Shown: piece by piece, positions 21,545-31,353 of the stretch | Layout: every line of letters starts with the position of its first letter | How positions within the stretch are numbered: the stretch's first letter is position 1 | Origin: Thiomonas arsenitoxydans | GTDB taxonomy: Bacteria > Pseudomonadota > Gammaproteobacteria > Burkholderiales > Burkholderiaceae_C | Length of the DNA: 64,000 bases | Assembly (NCBI RefSeq): GCF_000253115.1 | Contig: NC_014145.1 | Span: 1-64,000, forward strand | Direction: 5' to 3' | Position numbers and translations under genes: made by a program | The notes under the pieces: model-generated | What the model saw: only the letters and a program-made list of their open reading frames with translations | Told to the model about the DNA's origin: nothing | Databases searched by the model: none

Positions 21545-22600
21545 TCAGCGCGTGGCGGCGATGGTCGGGGTCGGCTTCAGCTGCAGTGACGCAGCCTGCT
21601 GTAGCGCCAGTGTGGACAGCGGCGGCAGGTTGTCGTAGAACGGCGCGCGGTTGTAGAAGTAGATGCCGTGCGGCGACTTGCCCACCGGAATCACATCCAC
21701 CAGCTTGCGCGTGTCCATGTCGATCACGCCCACCGAGCGGGCGAAGCGGAAGGTCACCCACAGCCAGCGGCGGTCGGCGGACAGCTCCATATCGTCCGGC
21801 CCCGGGCGCAGACCGGTGATGTCGCCCACCTTGGTGAGGGTGTCCATGTCGAGAATGCTGATGGTGTCGGACACCCGGTTGCTCACCAGCACATGCCGCC
21901 CGTCGGCCATGGAGCGGAAGTTGTGCGCCGCCTTGCCGGTGACGATGCGCTTGAACACCGTGCGGGTACGCGGGTCGACGGCCACCACCGCATCGCTGCC
22001 GGTCAGCGCGACCAACAGGGTTTTATCCCCCGGCGTCAGCCACAGCCCAGCCGGGGTTTCGCCCACTTTGAGCGTCCACATCACGGTTTGCGTGGGCAGG
22101 TCGATGGCGGCCACCGAATTGGTTTCCTGCAGGCTGATGTACACCGTCTTGCTGTCGGCAGTGAACGCCATGTGGCTGGGCAGCGACTTGAGGGGAATAC
22201 GCTTGGCGAGCAGGAATTTGCCCTGGTCGTAGCTGTAAATGTCGACCCGGTTCAGCCGCAGGCAGTTCACCACGAACCAGCGGTGATCGGGCGAAAAACC
22301 GATCTGGTAGGGGTCGGGAATATTGGGCACGTTGCCTATGGGCTTGCCCGTCTGCGGGTTGAGCAACATGAGGTCTCCGCTTACCGCGTTGGCGACAATC
22401 AGGTCTTGATTGTTCGGCGTGGCCATCAGGTGATGCGGCTCCTTGCCGGTGGCAAAGCTGCCGATGGGCTGACGGGTGTCCTGGTTGATCAGGGTGATGC
22501 GGGCGTCGCCCGAATCGAGCACCACCACCACATCGTCCTTGGCCTGCGCCAATCCGGTCTGTGCCAACAGGACCGAGAAAACAAACAGGAATTTACGCAT
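21545..22600 (-). CDS. Exported YVTN/YncE-type beta-propeller protein
   Basis: A 351-residue periplasmic protein with an N-terminal signal peptide (MRKFLFVFSVLLAQTGLAQA, cut before KDD). Repeated propeller blades of about 40 residues follow (for example VDPRTRTVFKRIVTG and IDMDTRKLVDVIPVGKSPHG). Such propellers bind ligands or protein partners; no catalytic motif is visible. It is the promoter-proximal gene of a pair with the sterol desaturase family protein, which suggests a shared envelope role, but this is inference. Confidence 0.85.
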   Translation of the reverse strand: MRKFLFVFSVLLAQTGLAQAKDDVVVVLDSGDARITLINQDTRQPIGSFATGKEPHHLMATPNNQDLIVANAVSGDLMLLNPQTGKPIGNVPNIPDPYQIGFSPDHRWFVVNCLRLNRVDIYSYDQGKFLLAKRIPLKSLPSHMAFTADSKTVYISLQETNSVAAIDLPTQTVMWTLKVGETPAGLWLTPGDKTLLVALTGSDAVVAVDPRTRTVFKRIVTGKAAHNFRSMADGRHVLVSNRVSDTISILDMDTLTKVGDITGLRPGPDDMELSADRRWLWVTFRFARSVGVIDMDTRKLVDVIPVGKSPHGIYFYNRAPFYDNLPPLSTLALQQAASLQLKPTPTIAATR

Positions 22601-22879
22601 GGGATCACCAAGGAAGCACTCAGGAAGGCGCGTTGCAGCCCCGAATACGGGTCATCAGGACGCGCTGCGGCCGCAACTGTAACGCGCGCGCAGGCCGAGC
22701 TGTTGACCAGAAACAGTCTGCAATCAATCCGCATTAAAAATTTGCATTCTCCGCCCCCCATGGGTTGTCCCCCATTGGGGGCTGATGCTCGTTAAAGTGC
22801 AAAGCCTGTGGTGGGCATGGCTGTGGGCGTGTGGCGGAACTTGGTCAGGCGGCCGCGTTCCAAACAGAAAAGAGTTGAT

Positions 22880-23290
22880 ATGCATCCCTTATCCCGAATC
22901 AAGATGGTTTTGTTGGCCGCCGCGGCGGTCGGGGCTTTGCTCGTGCCGGGCCTGGCTCAGGCGCGCGTGCATTGGAGTATCGGTATTGGCGTGCCGGCTT
23001 ACTACGGCTCGACCTGGGGGCCAGGCTGGGGACCGGGTTGGGGATCTGGCTGGGGTGGCGGTTGGTATGAGCCTTATCCGGGTTATGGCGGCTGGTCCAC
23101 CTGGAGCCCTCCGGTGGTGGTGGAGCGGCAGCCGGTGGTGGTGCAGTCGCTGCCGCCCGGCCCGGCGCCACAGTCGTTCTGGTACTACTGCCAGAACCCG
23201 GCGGGCTACTACCCCTATGTCTCGGTCTGCCCGGGCGGGTGGACGCCGGTGCCTGCCTCGCCGCCTCCGCCGCCGCCGCCAGCCAAATGA
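22880..23290 (+). CDS. Small exported Gly/Trp/Pro-rich envelope protein
   Basis: A 136-residue protein with a signal peptide (ending near LAQA), a Gly/Trp-rich stretch of repeated GWGPGWGSGW type and a conserved-looking YYCQNPAGYYPYVSVC pair of cysteines. A run of prolines lies at the C-terminus. The YYC...YYPYV..C pattern recurs in small betaproteobacterial envelope proteins of unknown function. The ATG at 22880 is chosen because it leads directly into the signal peptide; the frame is open upstream. Confidence 0.75.
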   Translation: MHPLSRIKMVLLAAAAVGALLVPGLAQARVHWSIGIGVPAYYGSTWGPGWGPGWGSGWGGGWYEPYPGYGGWSTWSPPVVVERQPVVVQSLPPGPAPQSFWYYCQNPAGYYPYVSVCPGGWTPVPASPPPPPPPAK

Positions 23291-23333
23291 TTCACGCTTT
23301 CCACTTTTTATAACGATCTATCGAGGAAGCATC

Positions 23334-23912
23334 ATGCGAATTTATCGAAACCTTCGGTTTTCCCGTCCCTTGTTTCTTCTTCCTGCCGCTTTGGGCGCGC
23401 TCGTGCTGGGGGGCTGTGCCACCGCGCCGCTCGGGCCCACGATTGCGGTCATGCCGGCGCCGGGTATGCCTTTCGAGCAGTTTCAGGCAATCGATGCGAG
23501 CTGCCGCCAGTTCGCGCAGCAGCAGGCCGCGCCCTACCAAGGCGGCGCGAGCAATTCCGGCGTGACCTCGGCGGCCCTTGCCACCGGCATCGGGGCCGCG
23601 GCCGGGGCGCTGATCGGCGGCAACAGCCAGGGGGCCGGTGTGGGCGCGGGCCTCGGCCTGCTCGCGGGCAGCGCGGGCGGTGCGGGGTCTTATGGCGACA
23701 CGCAGGGCAGTGCGCAGCGCGCTTACAACATTGCGTATCAGCAGTGCATGTACTCAAGAGGTGCGCAGGTGCCGGGTTATGCGGCGCCGCGATATGTGGC
23801 GCCGCCTCCGCCCCCGGCCTATCCCGCGCAGCCGTCTTACCAGCCGGCGCCTCAACAGCCGAGCTATCAGCCGCAGCCGGCCTATCCACCGACCTATCCC
23901 CCGGCGCAATGA
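23334..23912 (+). CDS. Glycine-zipper lipoprotein
   Basis: A 192-residue predicted lipoprotein. The lipobox is LVLGGC with the acylated Cys at 28. A Gly/Ala-rich zipper segment (about 85-125, GIGAAAGALIGGN and GAGLGLLAGSAGG) probably inserts in or packs against membrane. A QQCMYSRG block and a Pro/Gln/Tyr-rich tail follow. The start at 23334 gives the signal sequence and has GAGGAAG upstream; the frame is open much further upstream. It sits 43 bp after the Gly/Trp-rich protein gene, likely co-transcribed. Confidence 0.85.
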   Translation: MRIYRNLRFSRPLFLLPAALGALVLGGCATAPLGPTIAVMPAPGMPFEQFQAIDASCRQFAQQQAAPYQGGASNSGVTSAALATGIGAAAGALIGGNSQGAGVGAGLGLLAGSAGGAGSYGDTQGSAQRAYNIAYQQCMYSRGAQVPGYAAPRYVAPPPPPAYPAQPSYQPAPQQPSYQPQPAYPPTYPPAQ

Positions 23913-24004
23913 GGGCGCGCCGCGCAGATCGTTACGTCGGGTCACAACTGCTCACAGGATGGCGGGTGTTTTAGCGGATGCGGCGGCTATCATGCCCCGC
24001 GACT

Positions 24005-26578
24005 ATGAGTACCTCTGCTGACTCCGCCCCTGCGGGTTCTCCCAAGCCGCCTGCAGGCCGCGACAAGCGCCCCAAGCGCGCTGTGCGTTCCCGCCCTCTC
24101 TGGCTCAAATTTTTGCTCGGCGCCGTGCTGCTGGGCGTGGCCGGAATATTGGCGTTGGTGTTTGCCGTGGTCATGCTCTATCCGCGTTTGCCCGCGCTGA
24201 GCGAACTCACCGACTACCGCCCGGATCTGCCGCTGCGGGTGTATTCGGCCGAGGGCACGCTGATCGGCGAGTTTGGCGTGCAGCGCCGCACCGTGGTGCC
24301 GTTCGAGCAGATTCCGCTACAGGTGCGCGAGGCCTTTCTCGCCGCCGAAGACTCGCAGTTCTACGAGCACGGCGCGGTGGACTGGACGGGCGTGTTTCGC
24401 GCCGCCCTGGCCGACCTGATGCACGGCGCCGCCGTGCAGGGCGCGTCCACCATCACCATGCAGGTGGCGCGCGACTTCTATCTCAGCCCGCAAAAAACGC
24501 CGCTGCGCAAGTTCACCGAAGCGCTGATGGCCTACAAAATCGAGCATGAGCTGAGCAAGAATCAGATTCTTGAGCGCTATCTCAATCAGGTCTATCTCGG
24601 CCAGCGCGCCTACGGCGTGGCGGCGGCGGCGCAGGTTTATTTCGGCAAGCCGCTCGACCAGCTCACGCTGGCGCAGGCGGCCGTGCTCGCGGGCTTGCCC
24701 AAGGCGCCTTCGGCCTTCAACCCGCAGACCAATATCAAGGCCGCGCTCATTCGCCAGCATTATGTGCTCGGCCGCATGAAGGCGCTAGGCGACATCAGCC
24801 AGGCGGAGTATGACGACGCCATGCAGGCGCCTCTGAATGTGGTGTCCGGGCAAGGTCTGCTGCGCTACAAGGTGGACGCCGATTATGCCGCCGAGCAGGT
24901 GCGCGAGATCATGGTGGCGCGCTTCGGCGAATCGGCCTACACCGACGGCTATAAGGTCTACACCACCCTGCACGACCGTGACCAGAAGGCGGGGGTGGAC
25001 GCGGTACGCGCCGGGGTGCTGGCCTACGACCAGCGGCACGGCTGGCGCGGACCGCAGGCGCGCATCGATCTGCCCGCGCACGATGCCGATGCGCTCGGCG
25101 TGGCGGTCAAGGCGCTCAAACCCTACGACGCGGCCGGCAGCCTGCATCCGGCCGTGGTGCTGCACGCCAGCCCCAAGTTGGTCGAGGCCGTGCTCGAATC
25201 GGGCAACACGGTGGAACTCAGCGGCGATGCATTGCGCTTCGCCGCTGCGGGCCTGTCACCCAAAGCCACTGACAAATTGCGCATCGATCGTGGCGCCGTG
25301 GTCTGGCTGCAGAAGCTGGCCAAGGGCTGGCGCATCGCGCAGATGCCCGATGTGCAGTCGGCGCTGGTGTCGGTCGATCCGCATGACGGCGCGGTGCGCG
25401 CCTGGGTAGGCGGCTTCGACTACAACCACGAGAAGTTCGACCATGTGAATCAGGCCTTCCGCCAGCCCGGTTCGAGCTTCAAGCCCTTCATCTATTCCGC
25501 CGCGGTGGACGAAGGCCTGGCGCCCACGACCGTCATCGACGATTCGCCCATCACCATTTCGCAAGGCCCGGGGCTGCCGCCGTGGACGCCGCACAACTAC
25601 GACAACGAGCAGCTCGGCGCCATTCCCGCCACCCTGGCGCTGGCGCATTCCGACAACGTCTGCGCGGTCAAGGTGCTGCTGGCCGTGGGCATTCCCTACG
25701 CCCGCCAGTTCGCCTCGCGCTTCGGCCTGCCGCTCGACCAGATTCCGCCCTATCCCACCATGGTGCTGGGCGCGGGCAGCTTCACGCCCCTGCAGATGGC
25801 CACGGCCTATGCGGTGTTCGCCAATGGCGGCTCGCTGGTGCAGCCCTATCTCATCAAACGCATCGTCGATGCTCACGGCGCCGAGGTCTATGTCCACAAG
25901 CCGGAAATCGCGGGTCAGAACGCGCCGCGCATCATCAGCGCGGCCAATGCCTTCCTCACCACGCAGATGATGCAGGCGGTGATTCAGCACGGCACGGGCG
26001 CGGCGGCGCTGTCGCTAGGCCGCATCGATCTGGCGGGCAAGACCGGCACCTCGCAGAATTTTCACGATGCCTGGTTCGACGGCTTCAACCCCGATCTGGT
26101 CGCCATCACCTGGATGGGCTACAACAACCAGCGCGACCTGTACCGCGGCGAGCAGGGCGCCAAGGCCGCGCTGCCGATCTGGATGGACTACATGCGCGTC
26201 GCGCTGCAGGGCAAGCCCGACGTACCCTGGCCGGTGCCGTCTGGAGTGATCATGTCGCAGGTCAACCCGGCCACCGGTTTTGCCTCCAATGGCCCGGGCG
26301 CGGTGAGCGGCTACTTTCTGCAGAATTTCCCGCCGCTGGCCATCGACGCCCAGATGCCGCTGTCAGCGCCTTCTTCGGCGTCGCTGGCGGCAGGTGGCAT
26401 CAGCACCGGCAGCGGCGGCATGCTGGTCGGACCCGGCGGCGTGCCGGTGGGCACTTCCACCGTCAGCGTGCGCGGTCAGGGGCCGGGCACGCACCCGGCA
26501 GCGGTGGCCCAGCCCGTGGCGCCCCCGCCGTCTCTGCAGCCGGGGGCCATCCTGCCTTCGCTGGGCGGCAATCCTTGA
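24005..26578 (+). CDS. mrcA: Penicillin-binding protein 1A (bifunctional transglycosylase/transpeptidase)
   Basis: Class A PBP that polymerises and cross-links peptidoglycan at the inner membrane. It has about 857 residues from ATG 24005, with a basic cytosolic tail and one TM helix (about 35-65). The glycosyltransferase domain has EDSQFYEHG (about 115), GASTITMQ and a YLNQVYLGQ block. The transpeptidase domain has GSSFKPF (about 488), SDN and KTGTS (about 679). An ATG at 23978 adds nine residues and cannot be excluded. The low-complexity Gly/Pro/Val C-terminus ends just before repeat copy B. Confidence 0.94.
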   Translation: MSTSADSAPAGSPKPPAGRDKRPKRAVRSRPLWLKFLLGAVLLGVAGILALVFAVVMLYPRLPALSELTDYRPDLPLRVYSAEGTLIGEFGVQRRTVVPFEQIPLQVREAFLAAEDSQFYEHGAVDWTGVFRAALADLMHGAAVQGASTITMQVARDFYLSPQKTPLRKFTEALMAYKIEHELSKNQILERYLNQVYLGQRAYGVAAAAQVYFGKPLDQLTLAQAAVLAGLPKAPSAFNPQTNIKAALIRQHYVLGRMKALGDISQAEYDDAMQAPLNVVSGQGLLRYKVDADYAAEQVREIMVARFGESAYTDGYKVYTTLHDRDQKAGVDAVRAGVLAYDQRHGWRGPQARIDLPAHDADALGVAVKALKPYDAAGSLHPAVVLHASPKLVEAVLESGNTVELSGDALRFAAAGLSPKATDKLRIDRGAVVWLQKLAKGWRIAQMPDVQSALVSVDPHDGAVRAWVGGFDYNHEKFDHVNQAFRQPGSSFKPFIYSAAVDEGLAPTTVIDDSPITISQGPGLPPWTPHNYDNEQLGAIPATLALAHSDNVCAVKVLLAVGIPYARQFASRFGLPLDQIPPYPTMVLGAGSFTPLQMATAYAVFANGGSLVQPYLIKRIVDAHGAEVYVHKPEIAGQNAPRIISAANAFLTTQMMQAVIQHGTGAAALSLGRIDLAGKTGTSQNFHDAWFDGFNPDLVAITWMGYNNQRDLYRGEQGAKAALPIWMDYMRVALQGKPDVPWPVPSGVIMSQVNPATGFASNGPGAVSGYFLQNFPPLAIDAQMPLSAPSSASLAAGGISTGSGGMLVGPGGVPVGTSTVSVRGQGPGTHPAAVAQPVAPPPSLQPGAILPSLGGNP

Positions 26579-26613
26579 GGAGAGCGCCCCCAGACCTGCC
26601 GCTTCGCGGCAGG

Positions 26614-26741
26614 CCCCCCGAGGGGGATGAGGCCCGCGGCTCCAAGCTGCCCTGCGGCAGCTTGGACGGAGCCGAATCCGAGCGGCTTGCAAGCCGCGAG
26701 GTGGACAAGGAAACTTGGGGCGGCCCTGCGTTTTCTCATGA
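26614..26741. repeat. Modular GC-rich repeat, copy B (inverted relative to A)
   Basis: The reverse complement matches 11561-11688 over 128 bp with about four differences. The core GGGCCGCCCC module is on the right side here; the CAGCTTGGACGG/CCAAGCTG module is in the centre. To its left, CCTGCCGC-TTC-GCGGCAGG (26595-26613) forms an extra 8-bp hairpin. It fills the gap between mrcA and glyQ and could act as a transcription barrier or mRNA stabiliser. Confidence 0.85.
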
Positions 26742-26814
26742 GCGCCCCAGACCTGCTGCTGCGCATTGCGTAGCGGCGGGTTTCTACAATGGCGCCTTCT
26801 TCAAGGCCGATTCC

Positions 26815-27810
26815 ATGCGCACCTTTCAAGACCTCATACTCACCCTGCAAACCTATTGGGCCCGGCAGGGCTGTGCCGTTCTTCAGCCCTACGACATGGA
26901 AGTGGGCGCCGGCACCAGCCACACCGCCACCTTTCTGCGCGCCCTCGGCCCCGAGCCTTGGAAGGCCGCCTATGTGCAGCCCAGCCGTCGCCCGAAAGAT
27001 GGCCGCTACGGCGACAACCCCAACCGGCTGCAGCATTACTACCAGTTTCAGGTGGTGCTCAAACCCGCGCCCGACAACATCCTTGATCTCTATCTCGGCA
27101 GTCTGCAGGCGCTGGGTTTCGACCTGAAGACCAACGATATCCGCTTCGTTGAAGATGACTGGGAAAACCCCACGCTGGGCGCCTGGGGGCTGGGCTGGGA
27201 GGTCTGGCTCAACGGCATGGAAGTCACCCAGTTCACCTATTTCCAGCAGGTCGGCGGCATCGACTGCAAGCCGCTGACCGGCGAGATCACCTACGGCCTG
27301 GAGCGCCTGGCCATGTATTTGCAGGGCGTGCAGAGCGTGTACGACCTCGTCTGGACCGAAACCGAGGTCGCCGGTGAAGCGGCTGCCCCCCCAGGGGGCG
27401 CGAGCGCCTTGGGGCGGCCCGGCGGCGCTCGTACCCTTCTCAAATACGGCGACGTGTTCCACCAGAACGAAGTCGAGCAGAGCGCCTACAACTTCGAGCA
27501 CAGCGATGTGGACTTTTTGCTGACCGCCTTTGCCGCGCATGAAAAGCAGGCCAAGGCGCTGATGGCCGCGCAACTGGCGCTGCCCGCTTACGAACAGGTG
27601 CTCAAAGCGGCGCACAGCTTCAATCTGCTCGACGCCCGCGGCGCGATTTCCGTCACCGAACGCGCAGCCTACATCGGCCGCATTCGCAATCTGGCGCGCG
27701 GCGTGGCGCAGGAATACCTCGACAGCCGCGCCCGTCTGGGTTTCCCGCTGGCGCCCCGCGCCTGGGCCGACGAAGTCTCTGTACAGCTCGCCCAGAAGAA
27801 AGCCGCCTGA
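26815..27810 (+). CDS. glyQ: Glycyl-tRNA synthetase alpha subunit, with repeat-derived insertion
   Basis: Catalytic (class II) subunit of the alpha2beta2 glycyl-tRNA synthetase. ATG 26815 gives [15 protein letters not shown], the expected start. Conserved blocks include [44 protein letters not shown] and [13 protein letters not shown]. The product is 331 residues against about 300 for typical GlyQ. The excess is a Gly/Ala/Pro-rich block at about residues 187-208, just before KYGDVFHQ, encoded by a fragment of the dispersed repeat. glyS follows in the same operon. Confidence 0.96.
   Translation: MRTFQDLILTLQTYWARQGCAVLQPYDMEVGAGTSHTATFLRALGPEPWKAAYVQPSRRPKDGRYGDNPNRLQHYYQFQVVLKPAPDNILDLYLGSLQALGFDLKTNDIRFVEDDWENPTLGAWGLGWEVWLNGMEVTQFTYFQQVGGIDCKPLTGEITYGLERLAMYLQGVQSVYDLVWTETEVAGEAAAPPGGASALGRPGGARTLLKYGDVFHQNEVEQSAYNFEHSDVDFLLTAFAAHEKQAKALMAAQLALPAYEQVLKAAHSFNLLDARGAISVTERAAYIGRIRNLARGVAQEYLDSRARLGFPLAPRAWADEVSVQLAQKKAA
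27377..27432. repeat. Repeat fragment inserted in frame within glyQ (copy D)
   Basis: GC-rich segment with inverted GAGCGCC (27402-27408) and GGCGCTC (27424-27430). CTTGGGGCGGCCC (27408-27420) is identical to the reverse complement of the core of repeats A and C. It adds roughly 21 codons relative to E. coli GlyQ without breaking the frame. Confidence 0.7.
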
Positions 27811-27873
27811 CGTCTGCCGCACGCCGTGCCCGCGCTGCTGTCGCGGGGCGGCGGCGGCCTGCAATTGCCCGCC

Positions 27874-29991
27874 ATGAACCCACAGAACCTGCTTGTCGAA
27901 CTCTTCGTTGAAGAACTGCCGCCCAAGGCGCTGCCCGCGCTGGGCGAGTCCTTCGCCCGCACCCTGGCCGCGAGTCTGCAGTCTCAGGGACTGGCCGCAT
28001 CTGACGTCAAGCCGACGCCCTACGCCAGCCCGCGCCGACTGGCCGTGCGCATTCCCGCCGTTGCTGCCAAGGCGGCCGACAAGGCCGTGGCGCAGAAGCT
28101 CATGCCCGTGGCCGTGGGGCTGGATGCCGACGGCAAGCCCACCCCGGCGCTGCTCAAAAAGCTCGGCGCGCTGGGGCTGGATGCCGACGCCGCGCCTCGC
28201 CTGCGGCGCGAAGGCGAGGGCAAAGCCGAAACCCTGTTCATCGACACCGTGGCGCCCGGTGCCACGCTGGCCGAGGGTCTGCAGAAGGCGCTCGCCGAGG
28301 CCATCGCCAAACTGCCCATCCCCAAGGTGATGGCCTACCAGTTGGAAGATGGCTGGACCACGGTGAAGTTTGTGCGTCCCGCACATGGTCTGGTCGCCCT
28401 GCATGGCGCCGATGTCGTGCCGGTGCAGGCGCTGGGGCTGACGGCGGGGCGCGAAACGCACGGCCATCGGTTTGAGGCCCAGGCCGATCCCATCGTGCTG
28501 CGCGACGCCGACAGCTACGCCGACCAACTGCGAGAACAAGGCGCGGTGATCGCCAGCTTCGACGCGCGCCGTGCCGAAATTGCGGCGCAGCTGCAGGCCG
28601 CCGCGCGACAGGCTGGGCCGGGTCTGCACCCCATCGACGATGCCGCGCTGCTCGACGAAGTTACTGCTCTGGTCGAGCGCCCGAACGTGCTGCTGTGCCA
28701 GTTCGATCCGGCCTTTCTCGCCGTGCCGCAGGAGTGCCTCATCCTCACGATGAAGGCCAACCAGAAATACTTTCCGCTGCTCGACGCGGCGGGCAAGCTG
28801 ACCCACCGTTTCCTGGTCGTCAGCAATATCTCGCCGGCCGATCCCAGCGCGGTTATCGAAGGCAACGAGCGTGTGGTGCGCCCGCGCCTGGCCGACGCGC
28901 AATTCTTCTTCGAGCAAGACCGCAAGAAGCGCCTCGAAGACCGCGTGCCCGGCCTCGACAAGGTGGTCTATCACGCCAGGCTAGGGTCGCAGGGCGAACG
29001 CATGCGGCGGGTGCAGGCGCTCGCGGGGGGCATTGCCAGGCAGATTCCGCCGTCCTTTCCGGTCGAGCAGGCCGAGCGCGCCGCGCTGCTGGCCAAGACC
29101 GATTTGCTGACCGACATGGTCGGCGAGTTTCCTGAGCTGCAGGGCATTATGGGGCGTTACTACGCCGCGCACGATGGCGAAGACGCCAGGGTGGCCGAGG
29201 CCATCGAAGACCACTACAAGCCGCGTTTTTCCGGCGACGACTTGCCGCGCAGCGACGTGGGCTTTGCGCTGGCACTGGCCGACAAGACCGAAACCCTGGT
29301 CGGCCTGTTCGGCATCGGCGAACGCCCGACTGGCGACAAAGACCCGTTCGCGCTGCGTCGCCATACGCTGGGCATTTTGCGCATGTTGATGGAGCGCGGC
29401 CAGGGCATCGAACTCTCGCGTTATTTGGAAAATGCGGTGCCGGTGTTCAGCGGCGTAGCCGGGTTTTCAGACCCCAGCGCCGATGTGCAGACCTTCCTTT
29501 ACGACCGTCTGGCCAACCTGCTGCGCGAGCAGGGCTGGACGGCGCAGGAGGTGGACGCGGTGCTGGCCCTCAGTCCGCAAATTCTGGCCAATGTGCCGCG
29601 CCGCCTGGAAGCGGTGCGCGCCTTCGCCGCCTTGCCAGAAGCCGCCGCGCTGGCCGCGGCCAATAAACGGGTGGGGAACATTCTGCGCAAATCCGAAGGC
29701 GCGAAGGACGGCAGCGGCTTCAACGCCGATCTGCTGGTCGAGCCCGCTGAAATCGCCTTGTCACAAGCCTTGAATGCCGTGGCGCCGCAGGTGCAGCAGT
29801 TTTACGCGGCAGGCGACTACACCGCCGCGCTCAAGATGCTCGCCGCGCTGAAAGTCCCGGTGGACACCTTCTTCGACCAGGTGATGGTCAACGCCGAAGA
29901 CCCCGCGCTGCGCGCCAACCGCCTGGCCCTGTTGGCGCGGCTGCAGGAGGCGATGAACCAGGTGGCCGATTTGTCGCGTCTTGCGGCCTGA
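27874..29991 (+). CDS. glyS: Glycyl-tRNA synthetase beta subunit
   Basis: tRNA-binding subunit of the tetrameric glycyl-tRNA synthetase. ATG 27874 gives MNPQNLLVELFVEELPPKALPAL, matching the family N-terminus; length is 705 residues (E. coli about 689). Family blocks include PKVMAYQLEDGWTTVKFVRPAH, NISPADPSAVIEGNERVVRPRL and ARLGSQGERMRR. It begins 63 bp after glyQ on the same strand. Confidence 0.96.
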   Translation: MNPQNLLVELFVEELPPKALPALGESFARTLAASLQSQGLAASDVKPTPYASPRRLAVRIPAVAAKAADKAVAQKLMPVAVGLDADGKPTPALLKKLGALGLDADAAPRLRREGEGKAETLFIDTVAPGATLAEGLQKALAEAIAKLPIPKVMAYQLEDGWTTVKFVRPAHGLVALHGADVVPVQALGLTAGRETHGHRFEAQADPIVLRDADSYADQLREQGAVIASFDARRAEIAAQLQAAARQAGPGLHPIDDAALLDEVTALVERPNVLLCQFDPAFLAVPQECLILTMKANQKYFPLLDAAGKLTHRFLVVSNISPADPSAVIEGNERVVRPRLADAQFFFEQDRKKRLEDRVPGLDKVVYHARLGSQGERMRRVQALAGGIARQIPPSFPVEQAERAALLAKTDLLTDMVGEFPELQGIMGRYYAAHDGEDARVAEAIEDHYKPRFSGDDLPRSDVGFALALADKTETLVGLFGIGERPTGDKDPFALRRHTLGILRMLMERGQGIELSRYLENAVPVFSGVAGFSDPSADVQTFLYDRLANLLREQGWTAQEVDAVLALSPQILANVPRRLEAVRAFAALPEAAALAAANKRVGNILRKSEGAKDGSGFNADLLVEPAEIALSQALNAVAPQVQQFYAAGDYTAALKMLAALKVPVDTFFDQVMVNAEDPALRANRLALLARLQEAMNQVADLSRLAA

Positions 29992-30017
29992 CTCCCATCC
30001 TGCACGACAATCACGGC

Positions 30018-30605
30018 ATGAAACTGCTCATCCTCGACCGCGACGGCGTCATCAACCAAGACAGCGACGATTTCATCAAGTCGCCCGACGAGTGGGTGCC
30101 CATTCCCGGCAGCCTGGAGGCCATTGCCCGGCTGAACCACGAGGGCTGGCATGTGGCGGTGGCCACCAATCAGTCGGGCATTGGGCGGGGCCTGTTCGAC
30201 ATGAGCACGCTCAACGCCATCCATCGCAAAATGCACAAAGCGCTGGCGGCGGTAGGCGGGCGCATCGACGCCATTTTCTTCTGCCCGCACGCGCCGGAAG
30301 ATCACTGCAGCTGCCGCAAACCCAAGCCCGGCTTGTTCCAGGACATCGCCCGTCGCTACGAGCTTGAGAATCTCCAGGGCGTGCCTTCGGTGGGCGACAG
30401 CGTGCGTGATTTGCAGGCCGGTGAGCCGCTGGGGTGCGGGCTGCATCTGGTGCGCACCGGCAAAGGCGAGCGTCTGGCCGATCTGGGCAATCTGCCCGCG
30501 GGCACCCGGGTGCACGACGATCTGGCAGCCTTCGCCGCCTGGCTGCTGGAACAACCCAAGGCGAAGTCTGAAAAGACCTCCGACAAGACGCCAGACCCGG
30601 CGTGA
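30018..30605 (+). CDS. gmhB: D-glycero-beta-D-manno-heptose 1,7-bisphosphate 7-phosphatase
   Basis: HAD-family phosphatase of the ADP-heptose pathway for lipopolysaccharide core. The 195-residue protein has motif I DRDGVIN at residues 7-13, ATNQSGIGRG as motif II and VGDSVRDLQAG as motif IV. The GmhB-specific zinc loop has C89, H91, C97 and C99 (CPHAPEDHCSC). The charged Lys-rich C-terminus is longer than usual. It lies 26 bp after glyS and 10 bp before plsC, so the glyQS-gmhB-plsC cluster is probably one transcript. Confidence 0.93.
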   Translation: MKLLILDRDGVINQDSDDFIKSPDEWVPIPGSLEAIARLNHEGWHVAVATNQSGIGRGLFDMSTLNAIHRKMHKALAAVGGRIDAIFFCPHAPEDHCSCRKPKPGLFQDIARRYELENLQGVPSVGDSVRDLQAGEPLGCGLHLVRTGKGERLADLGNLPAGTRVHDDLAAFAAWLLEQPKAKSEKTSDKTPDPA

Positions 30606-30615
30606 CCGAGCCGAC

Positions 30616-31353
30616 ATGCGTTTTTTTCGTTCTTTGCTTTACATGGCGTGGCTGATCGTGACGGTGGTGCCTTACGCGGTCATCGTGGTGATTCTGTCCA
30701 TCTTCATTCGCGGCACGCGGCTGTATCGCTTCACCCTGGGTTGGGTGCATCTGTCGGTCTGGGGCGCGCGCGTGATTTGCGGCATACGCAGCCATATCAC
30801 CGGCATGGAGAACCTGCCAGACGGCCCGGTCATCCTGCTGTCCAAGCATCAATCAGCCTGGGAAACGCTGGCCTTTCCGCTGATCATGCCGCGTCCGCTG
30901 GCCTATGTGTTCAAGCGCGAGCTGCTCTATGTGCCGTTTTTCGGCTGGGCGCTGGGGCGGCTGGACATGGTGCACATCGACCGCAGCAAGCGTGCCGAAG
31001 CGTTCGGCCGGGTGGAAAAACAGGGCGGCCGGATTCTCAAGCAGGGCAACTGGATCATCATGTTTCCCGAAGGCACGCGCACTGCGCGCGGCGAGCAGGG
31101 CGTCTATAAAACAGGCGGCACGCGGCTGGCCATCGCCACCGGCGCCTGGGTGGTGCCCATCGCCGTGACCTCGGCGCGTTGCTGGCCGCGCCAGGCGTTC
31201 ATCAAAACCCCCGGCGTGGTGGAGGTGTCCATCGGCAAACCCATTTCGCCCGAAGGCCGCAAGCCCGCCGAAATGATGGCCGAGGTCGAACGATGGATCG
31301 AGGCCGAAATGCGCCGTCTCGATCCGCAGGCCTACGCGCATGCCCCGCGCTGA
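30616..31353 (+). CDS. plsC: 1-Acyl-sn-glycerol-3-phosphate acyltransferase
   Basis: Makes phosphatidic acid from lysophosphatidic acid at the inner membrane. The 245-residue protein begins with a hydrophobic anchor (about 8-35). The catalytic motif is H78-QSAW-E83, an HX4E form of the usual HX4D, which I believe is common in betaproteobacterial PlsC. FPEGTR is at 150-155. ATG 30616 is chosen because it starts the anchor; the open frame extends back into gmhB in another phase. The 3' end overlaps the YgjP-like gene by 14 bp. Confidence 0.93.
   Translation: MRFFRSLLYMAWLIVTVVPYAVIVVILSIFIRGTRLYRFTLGWVHLSVWGARVICGIRSHITGMENLPDGPVILLSKHQSAWETLAFPLIMPRPLAYVFKRELLYVPFFGWALGRLDMVHIDRSKRAEAFGRVEKQGGRILKQGNWIIMFPEGTRTARGEQGVYKTGGTRLAIATGAWVVPIAVTSARCWPRQAFIKTPGVVEVSIGKPISPEGRKPAEMMAEVERWIEAEMRRLDPQAYAHAPR

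Noticed and set aside
22601..22879. Possible cobalamin-type riboswitch in the GC-rich region between the propeller gene and the next gene
   Set aside because: Several stems can be drawn, but I could not find the conserved B12-box or core junction sequences, and the flanking genes are not cobalamin-related.
26476..28974. An 832-codon minus-strand open frame across glyQ and glyS
   Set aside because: Shadow of the two synthetase genes; it runs through repeat B and has no recognisable domain.
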